DNA from: Cladocopium goreaui
Taxonomy: Eukaryota; Sar; Dinophyceae; Suessiales; Symbiodiniaceae
NCBI GenBank assembly: GCA_947184155.2
Contig: CAMXCT020000452.1
Location: 89,501 to 153,500, forward strand
DNA length: 64,000 nucleotides
Reading direction: 5' to 3'
Position 1 is the stretch's first letter. Each line of letters opens with the position of its first letter. Below the pieces are notes generated by a model. It did not search any database and had not been told where the DNA came from. It worked only from the letters and a program-made list of their open reading frames with translations. The position numbers and the translations under genes were made by a program. Positions 9,104 to 19,337 of the stretch are shown piece after piece.

Positions 9104-9376
9104 GCGTTTAATGGCAATACATCCCACCCGTCGTGATAATGCCATTTACCCTCTGGTAAACATACAAAAAGCTATTGAAAATGGTCATAGAAATAGTGGA
9201 TTTTCCCATTAACAATGGTGATTTTCTATAGCTATGTTAGTCATAACCAGAGGGTAATGGTCAACCAGTCTTTTAACTTTGATGAACATGTTCATGTGCA
9301 AAATGTCAGGTTTTTTCATGCAGAAGCCAGGATATGTCAGGATCCTGGCGCTCGGACCCAACGGAAAAAAGTTTAA
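9104..9376 (+). CDS. Two-exon model split by an IR-A element
   Basis: Removing the element between CTG (9155) and AGG (9251) joins RLMAIHPTRRDNAIYPL to RVMVNQSFNFDEHVHV, then QNVRFFHAEARICQDPGART and stop TAA 9374. The upstream exon begins after ATTAG|G. An alternative uses ATG 9139 and CCAGAG|G (MPFTL-W-VMVNQ). The downstream frame is the same in both cases, so the coding call there is firmer than the upstream one. No domain known. Confidence 0.4.
9147..9256. mobile_element. IR-A foldback element
   Basis: TACCCTCTGGTAAACATAC to CATAACCAGAGGGTA, TA flanks. Confidence 0.85.
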
Positions 9377-9597
9377 AGCCACTGAGTAATTCATAGATGG
9401 AGGCTTTTTGGGGAAAACCCTCTATAGATGGAGCATTTTCTGAAATTAAAGGATATTAAGCCCGTGAAATATACTAGTACTACATATTATATATATATTA
9501 TATTATGTATATATAATATATATAAATCAGTTCCATCCAGTTCCAAGAGCCAAAAAAACATTTCCAAGGTAATGCCTGACTTTCTTTTTTCCTTCCA

Positions 9598-9741
9598 AGA
9601 ACATCCCGGTAGAGGATGGAGTCACGGCCCATTTCGTGAGAAATCGGTCTGACCTTTTTTTAAAGATCCATAAAAGATCAATATTTCGGATGATCATACG
9701 CACAGTAAAGTTGTTCTGTTTCTACCACGAGAGTGGGTAAT
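9598..9741 (+). CDS. Possible coding exon
   Basis: After CTTCCAAG| the frame reads NIPVEDGVTAHFVRNRSDLF then LKIHKRSIFRMIIRTVKLFC and ends at TAA near 9739. It is a 47-codon open frame with a basic, hydrophobic C-terminal half. Unrecognised. Confidence 0.35.
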
Positions 9742-9831
9742 GATAGCTTCAGTAGGCATGACTATCCATGACTCGTGTCATTACGGTTAAGACACCATCG
9801 TTGGGGGTTTCTTACGGTTGTTGCCCAACTA

Positions 9832-9945
9832 AGAGTTATTTTTTTTATGGAAACCAATAACTCCGAAAAGTAAATGGGTATTACTATACTACTAGAATTA
9901 TATCATGACATGTAAAATCTCATGTAAATAACTGTTAGTTGGGCC
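9832..9945. mobile_element. IR-D foldback element
   Basis: TTGCCCAACTAAGAGTTATT to AAATAACTGTTAGTTGGGCC. Confidence 0.75.
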
Positions 9946-9984
9946 ACTCCACTGTGTAGCCCATGGTAGCCCATGGTAGCCCAC

Positions 9985-10112
9985 TATCAAAAGGCCAGGA
10001 ACGATCCGGGCCTGTGATCAATGATGAAGCCAGGTCGCTGCAGTGCCCAACTAACAGTTATAGTCCCATCCCCCTAATCGTAAACACCCCCTTAGAAACC
10101 ATGGTTTAGTAG
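9985..10112 (+). CDS. Possible exon between IR-D elements
   Basis: SKGQERSGPVINDEARSLQ is open from about 9985 and remains open through an IR-D left end (GCCCAACTAACAGTTATAG at 10042) to TAG near 10110. The part before 10042 has coding character. The rest is repeat sequence and probably not coding. Confidence 0.3.
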
Positions 10113-10168
10113 GAATTTCCACATAATTGGGACCATTTATGGGGTGTTTACTATTAGGGTGAGGGGAT
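10066..10168. mobile_element. IR-H foldback element
   Basis: CCCCTAATCGTAAACACCCC against GGGGTGTTTACTATTAGGG. Confidence 0.65.
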
Positions 10169-10339
10169 TAAAATGTTGGTAAATTGTAAATGGCTTTAAA
10201 ACGATACATAGCCCTCGTTGTAGAAGTTATGATTACATAAACAAACAACTGTCAGTTGGCAAACTAACTCTGAAAACAATAAGATGAAACCCTTTTTGAA
10301 TCTTTTCATCAGACTATGTTTTTTTCTTGACCCATTAAG

Positions 10340-10477
10340 AACCCCCAATTTGTCAATGAAGCTCTTGGTCATCCAAAGGATCTACTGGGAAGGTCCGATG
10401 GCCGATCTGCATCAACAGTTAAAGCGTTAAAGCCCAATGAAAAATCTTCAACGAAGAATCCTCTTCCAATCATCTAA
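10340..10477 (+). CDS. Possible coding exon
   Basis: After CCATTAAG| the frame is open for 45 codons: NPQFVNEALGHPKDLLGRSD, GRSASTVKALKPNEKSSTKN, then stop TAA 10475. Polar, low-complexity tail. An overlapping frame (MKLLVIQRIYWEGPMADLHQ) is also open, so the frame choice is uncertain. Confidence 0.35.
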   Translation, partial: NPQFVNEALGHPKDLLGRSDGRSASTVKALKPNEKSSTKNPLPII

Positions 10478-10570
10478 TCATCTATATAATCATACCTAAT
10501 CATGGTTTGAAACCTTGAAAAAACACGACGATTTGCGAAGTAGAATGAAGTAAAGTTCCATTGAAAGCTC

Positions 10571-10645
10571 CAGTTATGGCCCAGCTATAGGCTTATATAT
10601 CATGAAATAAATCCAGAAACATAACTGTTACAAAAGGGCCACTCC
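10571..10645. mobile_element. IR-D element (short copy)
   Basis: AGTTATGGCCCAGCTATAGG to CATAACTGTTACAAAAGGGCC. Confidence 0.6.
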
Positions 10646-10854
10646 ACTTTTGTAATCCACTATCCATAGATATCGTCATGTGATGTGTGTCTTTAAAAAT
10701 AATGTTTTTTTTTGCGATGATATTTCTGTACATAATTACTCCGATTGGCAATCAAATACGTTTTCGGCTAATTGATGAACCATTAAATTTACCTACATTT
10801 GGTAAACACATATTGATGTGAATGTTGGTAAATATTCCACTCATATACAATTTA

Positions 10855-11187
10855 TGAACTGGAAAAATCACCATGTTTCATAGCTAGAAATTAACATATA
10901 TTAACTATAAATGGTCATGTTTAATAGCTAATTTAAGTTACCAGATGGTTTTACCTACAAGGTGGTGCCCCCCCAATGACGTTTGTTAGTTTATAACCCC
11001 ATAAATATAGGTATATCTACCATAAACCTAAGTTATTGGAGTTATGCTCACCAACTTAGCTAACGAACTGGGGCACCACCTTGTAGAAATAACGGAATAT
11101 CATGAAAATATAGTGGGAATGCGCATATGTTGTTTCAAACATTTTAAAACTATTATAAACTATTTATGTTAAGTTACCAGATGGTAT
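10855..11187. mobile_element. Degenerate IR-A DNA split by an IR-C element
   Basis: IR-A right-half sequence ends GTTACCAGATGG at 10949, is followed by IR-C (10957-11093, CAAGGTGGTGCCCC...GGGGCACCACCTTGTAG), and more IR-A right-end sequence ends GTTACCAGATGGTA at 11186. Confidence 0.65.
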
Positions 11188-11191
11188 TACC

Positions 11192-11308
11192 TACCCTCTG
11201 GTAAACGTGTATATAACTATAGAAAATCACCATGTTTAATGGGTAAATCAACTATTTCGACTGGGCCATTTTCAACTTCGCAAAGTGTCAGAAATGACCA
11301 GGCCGGGT
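11192..11308. mobile_element. IR-A foldback element with variant right end
   Basis: TACCCTCTGGTAAACG at left. The right end reads ATGACCAGGCCGGGT, the AGGCCGGG variant. The AG of GACCAG| borders a coding exon. Confidence 0.75.
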
Positions 11309-11639
11309 CATTTTCTGGTAAGCCACTTGCAAAACGCAAAACACATGCAAGGTGGTGCCCCATAGTTATCTAAGTTGGTTGATAACTCCCATAACTATGG
11401 TTTATGGCAGATATACCTATACTTTTTATGGGTTTTTTTTCAACCAACTAACATCACTGGGGGGCACCACATTGTGTCAACCATGAAACCATGATGCCAT
11501 GGTATTACCTACTGATAGCCATGATGATTTTCGTCCCCTGGCGTTCGCGGATCCCGGATCCCGGGGATCCAGGTCTCTTCGCTCCTTCGGATCCAAGATG
11601 GTGTCGCCGCGGGACTCGGGCATCGTCATCCAGACGTGA
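11302..11639 (+). CDS. Two-exon model joined across an IR-C intron
   Basis: Exon 11302-11351 starts at the IR-A end GACCAG| and reads AGSFSGKPLAKRKTHA plus two bases (AG). The IR-C left end supplies CAAG|GTGGTG. The next exon starts at 11519 after CTGATAG| with one base (C) completing Ser, then HDDFRPLAFADPGSRGSRSL, RSFGSKMVSPRDSGIVIQT and TGA 11637. The phase across the 167-nt intron is exact. Basic, Ser/Arg-rich C-terminus, no known domain. The upstream linker (GITYPL) may be a micro-exon between two IR-A copies. Confidence 0.45.
11352..11518 (+). mobile_element. IR-C element acting as an intron
   Basis: GTGGTGCCCCATAGTTATC...ACTGGGGGGCACCACATTGTG within 11347-11475. The donor comes from the element; the acceptor TAG lies about 40 nt past its right end. 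Confidence 0.6.
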
Positions 11640-12582
11640 CCGGATCCCTTGACGTTTTTTTTTTGTTAAGAGAGCTGGCTTGGTGTAACTTGATGAAGTA
11701 GGTTTATGGATGTTTATGGTAGATATATCAAATATGTACATATATATATACATATATATATATATACATACATACATATATACATATAGTTTACGGGTTT
11801 GTAAACCAACTTTTCTAGGCTGTTAACACGGTGTTATAGTTTTACCCACACAGATGCTGAGACGTAAAGCACTACTTTAGTAGGATCTTACTTTTCTATA
11901 TGTTTGGCCCTTTGGCCATGACTATATAAGATGATCAAACACACTAACAATATTAGTGTGACATACCCGGATACCCAAGATCAATTGACCATTCAAAAGG
12001 AAATTCATGCGGGAACATATAGTGGTATTCAAGGAAGTTGTTTGTTAATTGCCATATTTTCTGAGAAACCCATATGGATCAGTAAATGGATGTAAATATA
12101 TATATATATGAATGAAAATGAATGTAAACGATATTATATATATATATGCCCCTGTGCCCCATGTCTTCATGTGTGGAATATTTACAAACATTGACAGCAT
12201 CAATCACCCAAATGTAGGTAAATATGCTTGGAACCTATGGGACATATCACCAACAATATGTGTTTTTGGGTGTGTCTCAACATGTGTCATTTACCACCAT
12301 TGGATGGTATGCTTAGTTCTTTACATAGGGGGAATGATGGCTAACTCCATCAAATGACATTATGGGACAAGGCATTGGCCAATCAACTGGATACGCGGCC
12401 CCCGAATATTGTGGCTGTTTGTTGCTGCAAAGTTGTGACATCACAGTGACCCAGTGACCAGCATGCAATCATAATCGGTAAGTAACTTGAATTCTGGGAT
12501 ACTCCTCAGATTGTTTCTTCATGTGTTTTTTCTATTCCATCCATTCCATCTCTAAAACTGGGATGATACGCCCAATTGACTG

Positions 12583-12790
12583 AAGACAGGGCACTTCTGG
12601 AGTCCGAAGATCGATGCAGAGAAAGGGGAAAAGGGAGAAACAAAAAGATGTGGCCCCCCGAGTTTTGTTTGGTTTATAAACCCCATAAACTATAGTGATA
12701 AGTACCATAAAGCATGGTTATTGGAGATATTTGCACCAACTTAGCTATCTAGAATCTAGATGAATCTAGGGGGCTCCAGTTTGTGGAGTC
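12583..12790 (+). CDS. Possible exon followed by a degenerate IR-C element
   Basis: After GAAGACAG| the frame reads GTSGVRRSMQRKGKREKQK up to AAGAT|GTGGCC, where a degenerate IR-C (12648-12790, GATGTGGCCCCCC...GGGGGCTCCAG) begins. A short basic exon; supported mainly by the element position. Confidence 0.3.
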
Positions 12791-12886
12791 CAGAATTGAT
12801 ATGGTTCTGTCAGAAAATCATTCCATGATGTTGTTTTGGATTCGTTGGAGGCCATGAGTTTTTAGCGAATCACTGTTTTTTTTCCT

Positions 12887-13149
12887 GTGGATTATCACTA
12901 TCACGAATCTCCCCACAATCCAAACATATCCAAACTATTTATCCATGGATTGAAGGAAGATTGCAAATGCCGACATGTTGTTTCCATGTATGTTTATCAT
13001 TTCTTCTCCCGGGTCCCATTTTTTGCGGTCTCAAGTTGGTCTCAATTTATTGGGGATGAATATGACCAAGTATGAATCTCGACATCACTCAGCAGAACCA
13101 AACTGCCGAAGCCAGCCAGAGCGTCGAAGTATGTCGAAGTGAAATCAAA
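12887..13149 (+). CDS. Possible coding island
   Basis: Open frame 12887-13075 (MDYHYHESPHNPNISKLFIH, GLKEDCKCRHVVSMYVYHFF) overlaps by its stop codon an ATG at 13072 starting MNLDITQQNQTAEASQSVEV and ending at TGA 13147. The second piece looks strongly coding. Relation between the two unknown. Confidence 0.35.
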
Positions 13150-13242
13150 CTTTGACCATAGTTTTACGTGTGGTGAGGATGTTGTTGAATTTCTTCCAGA
13201 CTGATAGCATTTATCCTCCAGTAGACTATATAACGACTAAGA

Positions 13243-13334
13243 GTTGGCTAACATAGCTGGACAATCACCATGAGTATGGTGAATCATCGAACTATGGTCC
13301 ATGGCTTCCATAGCTATGTTGAATTACCATAGAG
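13243..13334. mobile_element. Degenerate IR-A element
   Basis: Interior and right half only: CTAACATAGCTGG...CATAGCTATGTTGAATTACCATAG. The canonical left end is lost. Confidence 0.55.
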
Positions 13335-13464
13335 CAACACGTTTGTAAATGTTCAAAACTCCTTGGAAATTTGGACGGAGAATGTTCCTGCAGAAGATGC
13401 TTACACGGAGTGTGTTTTCTTGTGCCTGTATTTTCAGGGATCTTTTTTTTCAAACACACAGTGA
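13333..13464 (+). CDS. Exon-like frame starting at an IR-A right end
   Basis: From the element end TTACCATAG| the frame is open for 43 codons: SNTFVNVQNSLEIWTENVPA, EDAYTECVFLCLYFQGSFF, stop TGA 13462. It has a clearly protein-like composition and a mid-point hydrophobic run. No family recognised. It could end earlier at a splice site. Confidence 0.4.
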   Translation, partial: SNTFVNVQNSLEIWTENVPAEDAYTECVFLCLYFQGSFFSNTQ

Positions 13465-13520
13465 ATAATCTGCATCAAACATTGGCAGTGTATTTTTGCG
13501 TTGGCGGTACACAGAAAATG

Positions 13521-13655
13521 GCCCATAAATCATCATAAATCATCATAAATCATCATAAATCATAATAAATCATCATAAATCATCACAAATCATCATAAAT
13601 CATCATAAATCATCATAAATCATCATAAATCATCATAAATCATCATAAATCATTG
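13521..13655. repeat. 10-bp tandem array CATCATAAAT, about 13 units
   Basis: Nearly perfect direct repeats without spacers, so not a CRISPR array. Followed by a (TA)n run. Confidence 0.95.
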
Positions 13656-13718
13656 ATATGTCATTGATATATATATATATATAAATACTGCAGCACCTTT
13701 TTGGGTCGTTTCTGATGA

Positions 13719-15397
13719 TTTTCTTGTCGCGACTCTCAGCGTTCGAATAGACTAGCTGAGCTTTTTTTGGCCTGGTCGAACTTTGGAGACTCCAAAGGAG
13801 TCACCAGATCCCTGCCATGGTCAGTGACGCTTCTTCCGGTGAAAACCCAGGGTAAAAACCATGGAAAAACCATGCTGAAGATTGTTTATGTGTTTTTTGA
13901 TGTTTTTTGAATGTTTGGAAAACTGGGTGGGGTACTGTGACCATGGACTGGGTGTGGAACCGACAGTGGAATTGCCCCATAGGAGCCTTCTGCAATTCGA
14001 TGCGGGTTTTGCTGTGGTTTTTCATGATTTGTTAAGCTTCTAAACAAATGCCTTTTTGGTTTGGCGTCCTTGCTTTTCTCATGAAAAGCAACCTGGTGAA
14101 AACGCATTTTGTAGTGGGGACAGCTGGTATTGTAGGAAACCAATTCAAGTTCGTAGGGTTGCATGCTGTCATGTTGTGCAAGGGGTTCAACTTTATAGCG
14201 GCCCATGTATTTTGTTGTCACAGAACCTTTCTTTGCCAGAGTTCAACGTTGCATTATTAGACTTTATCAGATAAAGTATGATGAAGTGTTGTTTTTTTTT
14301 GTAGCGATTTTTTTTATCAAACTGCAAAACAATAGTAGACAGAATGTCAGACAAAATCACAGAGTTTGGGTGCTGTTGAGGGCACATTTGAAATCATTTT
14401 GGGATTGACTTGAAAAGAGGCCGTCTCTATAAAGTTCAGGGTTCCCTCTACAAATTTCAAATTGCATCCGCAAAATGAGGTGACAATTCAGAGCGTCCAA
14501 GGCATCAGCCGGACTGAACTTCAAACAATGTTTTTTTGCTAAACCCCTGATTGGAATGGTTTTTTGTGCTGTACCCAAGTTCAACTTTTAATTTAGGCTC
14601 AATGCCATGAGGCTACTACCCACTGTGTTTATTTCATAGCGATGGTCTGGGAACCATTGTGTTTATTTATAGCCTTACTAAGTACCCTAATTCATGGGTG
14701 GATGCAAGAATTGCATATAATCTGGGTACATTAAGATATTTCACTGACTTGAAATAAGGCCTAAAATAGGGGATAATTCTCCTTACCATTATGCCAGTGA
14801 CGTCGAAATTAAGGGTCATTCCAATTTAATCAGAGATAATTACTTCAGCCTAAGCCAGGTGTTGCAGGTATCTACGTATACCACATTGGAGCATATTGCA
14901 TATGTTGATGCCAAAACCACAGAATTCCTTCAGCCCGGGGGCGGTGTTTTTTCGAATCTTCGAGAAAACGACCGTGTGAAGGGCTGGTGAATGGGTCCAT
15001 TTTTTTCATGTCACGGAGGAATGTCACAGACCTCTTGCTAGATCTAAACTTTCATGCAGGGTATCTAATCATTACAGTAATTATATATATATATTATAAT
15101 TGAAATTTGACATGGATGTGGGGAACAATCGTTCTTCCATTTGACTCCAGTGATTTCTCCGTTTACTGCAAACTTGTGGTTTCGGTGGTGTCATAATTGT
15201 TCTTCTAAGCTACATCATTTGGATGAGGCCCCAGTGCCTCACATAGCAGCATGAGATCAAGTTCAAGCACGGCCCAGCAGATTTTCACTCATGTTCGCAA
15301 CCCTGTGGATCAGCGCGCAGATCCAATGAATTATCCAAGCTACTACTGTGGATGGTTGCGAAATCCTGCACCAGTTGATAGATGTTTTGTCCCATGA
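13719..15397 (+). pseudogene. Possibly decayed or multi-exon coding region, unknown protein
   Basis: Plus-strand frames follow each other with shifts and single stops: 13719-13910 (LFLAWSNFGDSKGVTRSLPW), 13888-14274 with one in-frame TAA (CDHGLGVEPTVELPHRSLLQ; then RKPIQVRRVACCHVVQGVQL), 14205-14408, 14487-14589 (ASAGLNFKQCFFAKPLIGMV), 14611-14759, and an 80-codon open frame 14748-14987 (IKGHSNLIRDNYFSLSQVLQ, LQPGGGVFSNLRENDRVKGW) ending at a GTGAAT donor-like site. A further frame, 15222-15397, holds HVRNPVDQRADPMNYPSYYC. Either a frameshifted pseudogene or an unresolved exon series. Family not recognised. Overlapping minus frames (13886-14584) are less convincing. Confidence 0.3.
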
Positions 15398-15553
15398 TTT
15401 ATAGGGTTTCAACATGTTTCAACCATTATCCACAGTATTTCGCATTCGTTCCAAGAGCTCATGATGAACATGGCCAAGACATTCACGGCAGATTTCACAG
15501 CCCCAAAAAACAGCGCAAATCTGATGGACTGTCATCAAATGGCTATAATATAT
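15382..15553 (+). CDS. Possible exon upstream of an IR-B element
   Basis: The frame reads MFCPMIYRVSTCFNHYPQYF, then FVPRAHDEHGQDIHGRFHS and KKQRKSDGLSSNGYN, and reaches the IR-B left end. A second frame (MMNMAKTFTADFTAPKNSAN) is also open. Coding is likely but the frame is undecided. Confidence 0.3.
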
Positions 15554-15669
15554 CTGATTGGTGGTGTGGAACATTTAAATCATTTGTTTATGACTTTTCC
15601 TATATTGGGAATGTCATCATCCCAACTGACGAACTCGTATTTTTCAGAGGGGTTGACACCACCAACCAG
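15554..15669. mobile_element. IR-B foldback element (mutated left end)
   Basis: CTGATTGGTGGTGTGG at left (AT where other copies have GT) and ACACCACCAACCAG at right. Confidence 0.7.
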
Positions 15670-15754
15670 ATATGTACATATATATATATATATATGTATA
15701 AAAAACATTATATATATACATACACATATGTATGGATATCCCCTCTTAAAACAG

Positions 15755-15846
15755 AGACCACATGCGAAGCCGACACCATCATGGCTTTTGCGGTGGCGAC
15801 CTGGCTGGAGTGGGAGTGGAGAATCCTGCCGTTCCCCACCTGTCAG
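15755..15846 (+). CDS. Coding exon with splice sites at both ends
   Basis: AAACAG| begins TTCEADTIMAFAVATWLEWE then WRILPFPTCQ, ending at TGTCAG|GTGAGG. Trp-rich, GC-rich, with a canonical donor. The last 12 nt and the donor (CCCACCTGTCAGGTGAGGG) are shared with the composite repeat at 23.97 kb, so the exon may have been shaped by that repeat. Confidence 0.45.
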
Positions 15847-16065
15847 GTGAGGGTTCCCTGCCAGACCTCACAAAGAATATCCGAAGAAATATTCGATAGA
15901 ATGCCAGAAAGAATGTCAAAAGATGTGCCAGAATGTCAGAATATATGTCAGATAGAATGCCAAATATAATGTCTCAATATATGCCATGCAGATAGAATGT
16001 CAGAATATATGTCAGATAGAATGCCAAATAGAATGTCAGAAGAGATATGTCAGATAGAATTTCAG
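15833..16065 (+). repeat. Third, degenerate copy of the composite repeat (plus orientation)
   Basis: CACCTGTCAGGTGAGGGTT then AGATAGAATGTCAGAATATA-type units, the complement of the 24-bp units at 23.3 and 37.5 kb. It lacks the 39-bp GC-rich section. Confidence 0.65.
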
Positions 16066-16098
16066 TTGGTGTGGATCACTCGAAGATTTTTTTTTCTA

Positions 16099-16165
16099 TA
16101 AATGGGGATGGTTCAAAACCTTGTACTGTTGTTCACATGAAAATAACTGGGACTTATGGATGTCC
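16099..16165 (-). repeat. IR-K dispersed repeat, minus copy
   Basis: Reverse complement of 6172-6245 with scattered differences. Confidence 0.6.
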
Positions 16166-16382
16166 ATCCCCCTAAAGATGGTATGTAAAAAGCTATTGAT
16201 CCATGGCCAAATGGAAAATAAGAAAATCACCAGCAACATATGGATGTTTTCTAAAATGGGGTAGTGGTTAGACTATTGTTTCCCACTCTTTGGGGGATCC
16301 CCCATTAAAAGAACCCAGAAAGGTGAACTTAGGTCATGTGTGAAAATAGGCAATTTGCGGGGTCCCAAAAAGACAATTATTA

Positions 16383-16488
16383 CAGTCATGGCCCTTAACA
16401 ACTGGTTTATAATGGTGTGTATATATATATAGAACCAACTGGTTACAGGAGTTATGATCCAACTTATAAGTGTGAAGGGCCATAGCTG
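16383..16488. mobile_element. IR-D-related foldback element
   Basis: CATGGCCCTTAACAACTGG to CTTATAAGTGTGAAGGGCCAT. Confidence 0.6.
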
Positions 16489-16846
16489 TATCTATTCGTT
16501 TTAACTAGGCAATTTGTTCGGCAATACTAAATGTCCTTGGTCCTGGAAGTTAGTTTGGCCTCAACTGCTATTAAGGGGATGACTGAATTTGAAGGGAGGG
16601 TGGGGAGGGGTTCTTAATCCGATTTCAACATGAAATGGTTGGATTTGTAATTGAAACCATTCCAAAATGCCAAGCGTTTCAGGTGGGTGAAGTATTTTTT
16701 TCAGAGCAGGTTTGTTTGTCACGATTCAGGGGTCCACAAACTCCGCCATTGCGTTTTTTTGCATTGCGTGTTTCTCGGCTCAGTATGAGATCGATCATCT
16801 TCGAACGTTTGCTTGTTAAATTCTTCGCTCCTGAGATAGAAAAATC

Positions 16847-16989
16847 ATGGCCCTTATGCCAGTGCCAGCTGTGCCACGGGCGATGCCGCTGCTTTGGGTC
16901 AGCCTTCGCCTGGCAGATGCAATGCGTCAATCAGTGCCAGTGAACTTGACAGGCAGGGGGCCAAAGGAATTTCCATGGTGTGTCGGAAA
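16847..16989 (+). CDS. Coding exon, possibly first
   Basis: From ATG 16847: MALMPVPAVPRAMPLLWVSL, RLADAMRQSVPVNLTGRGPK, then EFPWCVGK up to AAA|GTGAGG, a good donor (an in-frame TGA follows at 16991). The Leu/Val-rich N-terminus could be a signal or targeting segment. Upstream in-frame codons are also open, so ATG 16847 is only one possible start. No family recognised. Confidence 0.4.
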
Positions 16990-17349
16990 GTGAGGTATCG
17001 CAACAAATGGCCATTTCATGTTAACGGGAATATGATAAACCATGAGCAAGCACTAGATTGAGGGACATCTCATTTTCAGACTATCACCCATGTTGTAAGA
17101 GGTTGTAAACCCAAGAAAAGATTTTAAAATACCCATAAATGGGCTGGGATTTCAAGCATCCCCAAATCGTAGATTTATGATTTAGGTTTGTCGCATTAAG
17201 GAATTGGTCCGAAAATCCGCTCGTTACTTAAAATTCATGGTTCATCATCATCTAGCCTATAGTATTTGACAGGGATTTGGGGTAATTATATAAAACAATT
17301 CAGACATTTGACTATGGATATCATGATATCTATATAGATAATGGATTTG

Positions 17350-17440
17350 GAACAGTTATGGGGCTTCACATTTTGTTGATGATGTATAACCCTGGTAGGA
17401 GTTATTGGTTTCCATGAAAATAACTGTTAGTTGGGCCATA
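17350..17440. mobile_element. IR-D foldback element
   Basis: AACAGTTATGGGGCTTCAC to AAATAACTGTTAGTTGGGCC. Followed by ATAACTGAAG|G, an acceptor-like end shared with the copy at 4.74 kb. Confidence 0.65.
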
Positions 17441-17447
17441 ACTGAAG

Positions 17448-17687
17448 GGAGTTTGTGCCGCCAGCGATCCTCAAAGAGATCACTCAGGTGATTCGGGCTG
17501 CGACTGGATTAAATTCCACAATGAGCTCTATGCGGTAGCGTTCAGGTGGAACCTTTGCCTTTCAGTCAGCGCTATGATCTTTTGGGTCTCCTGGCTGCTT
17601 TTTCGGATCAATGAAGGTTTCCATGGGGCTACTCCCTTAAAATGCTTTGGTTATAATGGAAAATTCCACAAAAACATGATGATTTGA
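17448..17687 (+). CDS. Exon with a predicted membrane helix
   Basis: Directly after the IR-D end ACTGAAG| a 79-codon frame is open: GVCAASDPQRDHSGDSGCDW, IKFHNELYAVAFRWNLCLSV, SAMIFWVSWLLFRINEGFHG, stop TGA 17685. The segment WNLCLSVSAMIFWVSWLLF is hydrophobic enough for a transmembrane helix. One of the longer plus frames not made of repeats. Protein unknown. Confidence 0.45.
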   Translation, partial: GVCAASDPQRDHSGDSGCDWIKFHNELYAVAFRWNLCLSVSAMIFWVSWLLFRINEGFHGATPLKCFGYNGKFHKNMMI

Positions 17688-17995
17688 GGGTACCCCCAGT
17701 CTAGGAACCACCCATATGGATCATGTGGCATTTCTGAGGAACCCACCCATATGTCAAAAGATGTCGCAGAGTTCACAAACTACGCAGCTTCAACTTGACG
17801 ATGTGGTTTTCTTTCATGGTGTTGGACCTGTCAACGCTTCAAGATGTCATTCTTTAATTCTTCTTGACCCTCCAAATACCCCCCAAAAATGGTAAAAGTA
17901 TGCAGCGGTACTAAAGTTATCGGGTAAAAGAACTAATATCACAATTTTTGTACAGTTTCGGGATAGGCATGTCTAGTCATCTCCAAAGTCTTCAG

Positions 17996-18183
17996 AATTC
18001 CCCAAATCCAAGGTCTCTCTATTTGCCCTTTGTTGTCGTTGTCCACGTGCTGTTCGCTATGTCTTCGCTGGTGCCAGTGCTTTGGTGGCCCTGTGGGCTC
18101 TAGTGGCGCCCGGTCTCGCTGGGTTGGCAATGGCAAAGGTCTACGATACGCACTGCGCGTACTTTAGGCCGGGTACCCTCTGG
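17996..18183 (+). CDS. Exon encoding a membrane-type segment, ending in an IR-A element
   Basis: After CTTCAG| the frame reads KVSLFALCCRCPRAVRYVFA, GASALVALWALVAPGLAGLA, MAKVYDTHCAYFRPGTL and meets the IR-A left end CTCTG|GTAA at 18182. ALVALWALVAPGLAGLAMA is a strong hydrophobic helix. Splicing to CCAGAG|G gives W-V-R-A-C-stop, so this would be the last large exon. An overlapping frame with MSSHLQSLQN is less likely. Confidence 0.5.
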
Positions 18184-18281
18184 TAATAGCTGACATAGCT
18201 ATTGAAAATGGCCATAGAAATAGTTGATTTTCCCATTAAACATGGTGATTGTCCATGGCTATGTTAGTTCACCAGAGGGTA
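18174..18281. mobile_element. IR-A foldback element
   Basis: TACCCTCTGGTAATAGC to TTCACCAGAGGGTA. Immediately preceded by TTTAGGCCGGG, which resembles the variant right end. Confidence 0.85.
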
Positions 18282-18289
18282 AGAGCTTG

Positions 18290-19337
18290 CTGAATGATAT
18301 TGTTCATTGGGCTATGAAAAACAATTGACTGAACATTGAAGACACCAACATTTATAGGGGATTTTAGTTGAACCATCTTGAAGCCACCAAAGTCCATCAA
18401 ACATTTAGAGAGGACTCACTATCAAAAACATGGGTAATTGGTACTGTAGAGTGATGATGAGAGGCATTTGAGCATCAAACATTGGTGTGTACATTCGTTC
18501 AAACTTCACCACCAAAGCAGTGCGGAATCCGCTCTCGAAAACCTGGGTCAATTGGTGGGTGAGTTGGGCAGTTGAAGAAATTAAAGAACCAGCTTTCAGT
18601 ATTGGATTATAACCTACCCACATCTACCTACTTATACTGCATGGGATTTGACCTACTTAATCTTTGTAATTTCGATGTGTAAACCTCACCAGCTTTCCAA
18701 TTACAGCTGCCCAGCCCTCCTTTGATACTGTTCAACTTCTCTTCATCCTGAATTTGGTATGGCTCAAATTTGGGAAAAGAAACAGAGGATGGTGAAATAT
18801 TCAACAAGGGGTTACTTGGTGGCTCATCCCACTTACATCCACTTACTAGTTATATCATGAAAATATCCCTGGTTAGTGGGATGAGTAGGCTTAATCCAAT
18901 GAAAAAGCCTCGGAAGCTGCTGATTGTAGCGTCCCCATAAGGGATGGGCATCCATCAATGATTGTAGCGAGGGACTATGAGTGAGACTCTTTTTTTGAGA
19001 ACGTTTAAATTTTCTTGTTTTTGTCATTGCTAGAGATGTTCTAAGTGAGTGAGTTGGAACGTTATTTACCAGTCTCCTAGGTGCGCGCACACACAGAACG
19101 CCCAGCAATACAAAGCCCGTAGAACATCCCATGAGATTAACATAAGAACAGCGACCTATGTTCTGACACCTAGTTTGATCATTTTACCTGGAAACATATT
19201 GATGCACAAAATTACTGGTCAAACCTGTGTAAGTTTTATTGGTGTAAATATACGTAATTATAGATTTAAGTACGTAAGATGTTAATTAATATCATGTGTG
19301 TAATAGTAATAGTATCAGCATAATTAGATAATGATAT
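18290..19337. other. Intergenic or intronic stretch
   Basis: No convincing exon. Open frames at 18405-18623 (minus), 18833-19132 (minus) and 19049-19285 (plus) lack codon character or borders. Confidence 0.4.

Noticed and set aside
12112..12357. 81-codon plus frame
   Set aside because: Its middle (ATCACCCAAATGTAGGTAAA and on to CTATGGGACATA) matches the IR-E repeat at 590-645, so it is repeat-derived.
13521..13655. CRISPR-like array of short direct repeats
   Set aside because: Repeats of 10 bp are contiguous with no spacers, in a eukaryotic context.
13886..14584. Series of minus frames (75, 64 and 111 codons)
   Set aside because: The plus frames over the same DNA have more natural composition and continue outside; the minus frames are probably shadows, although not excluded.
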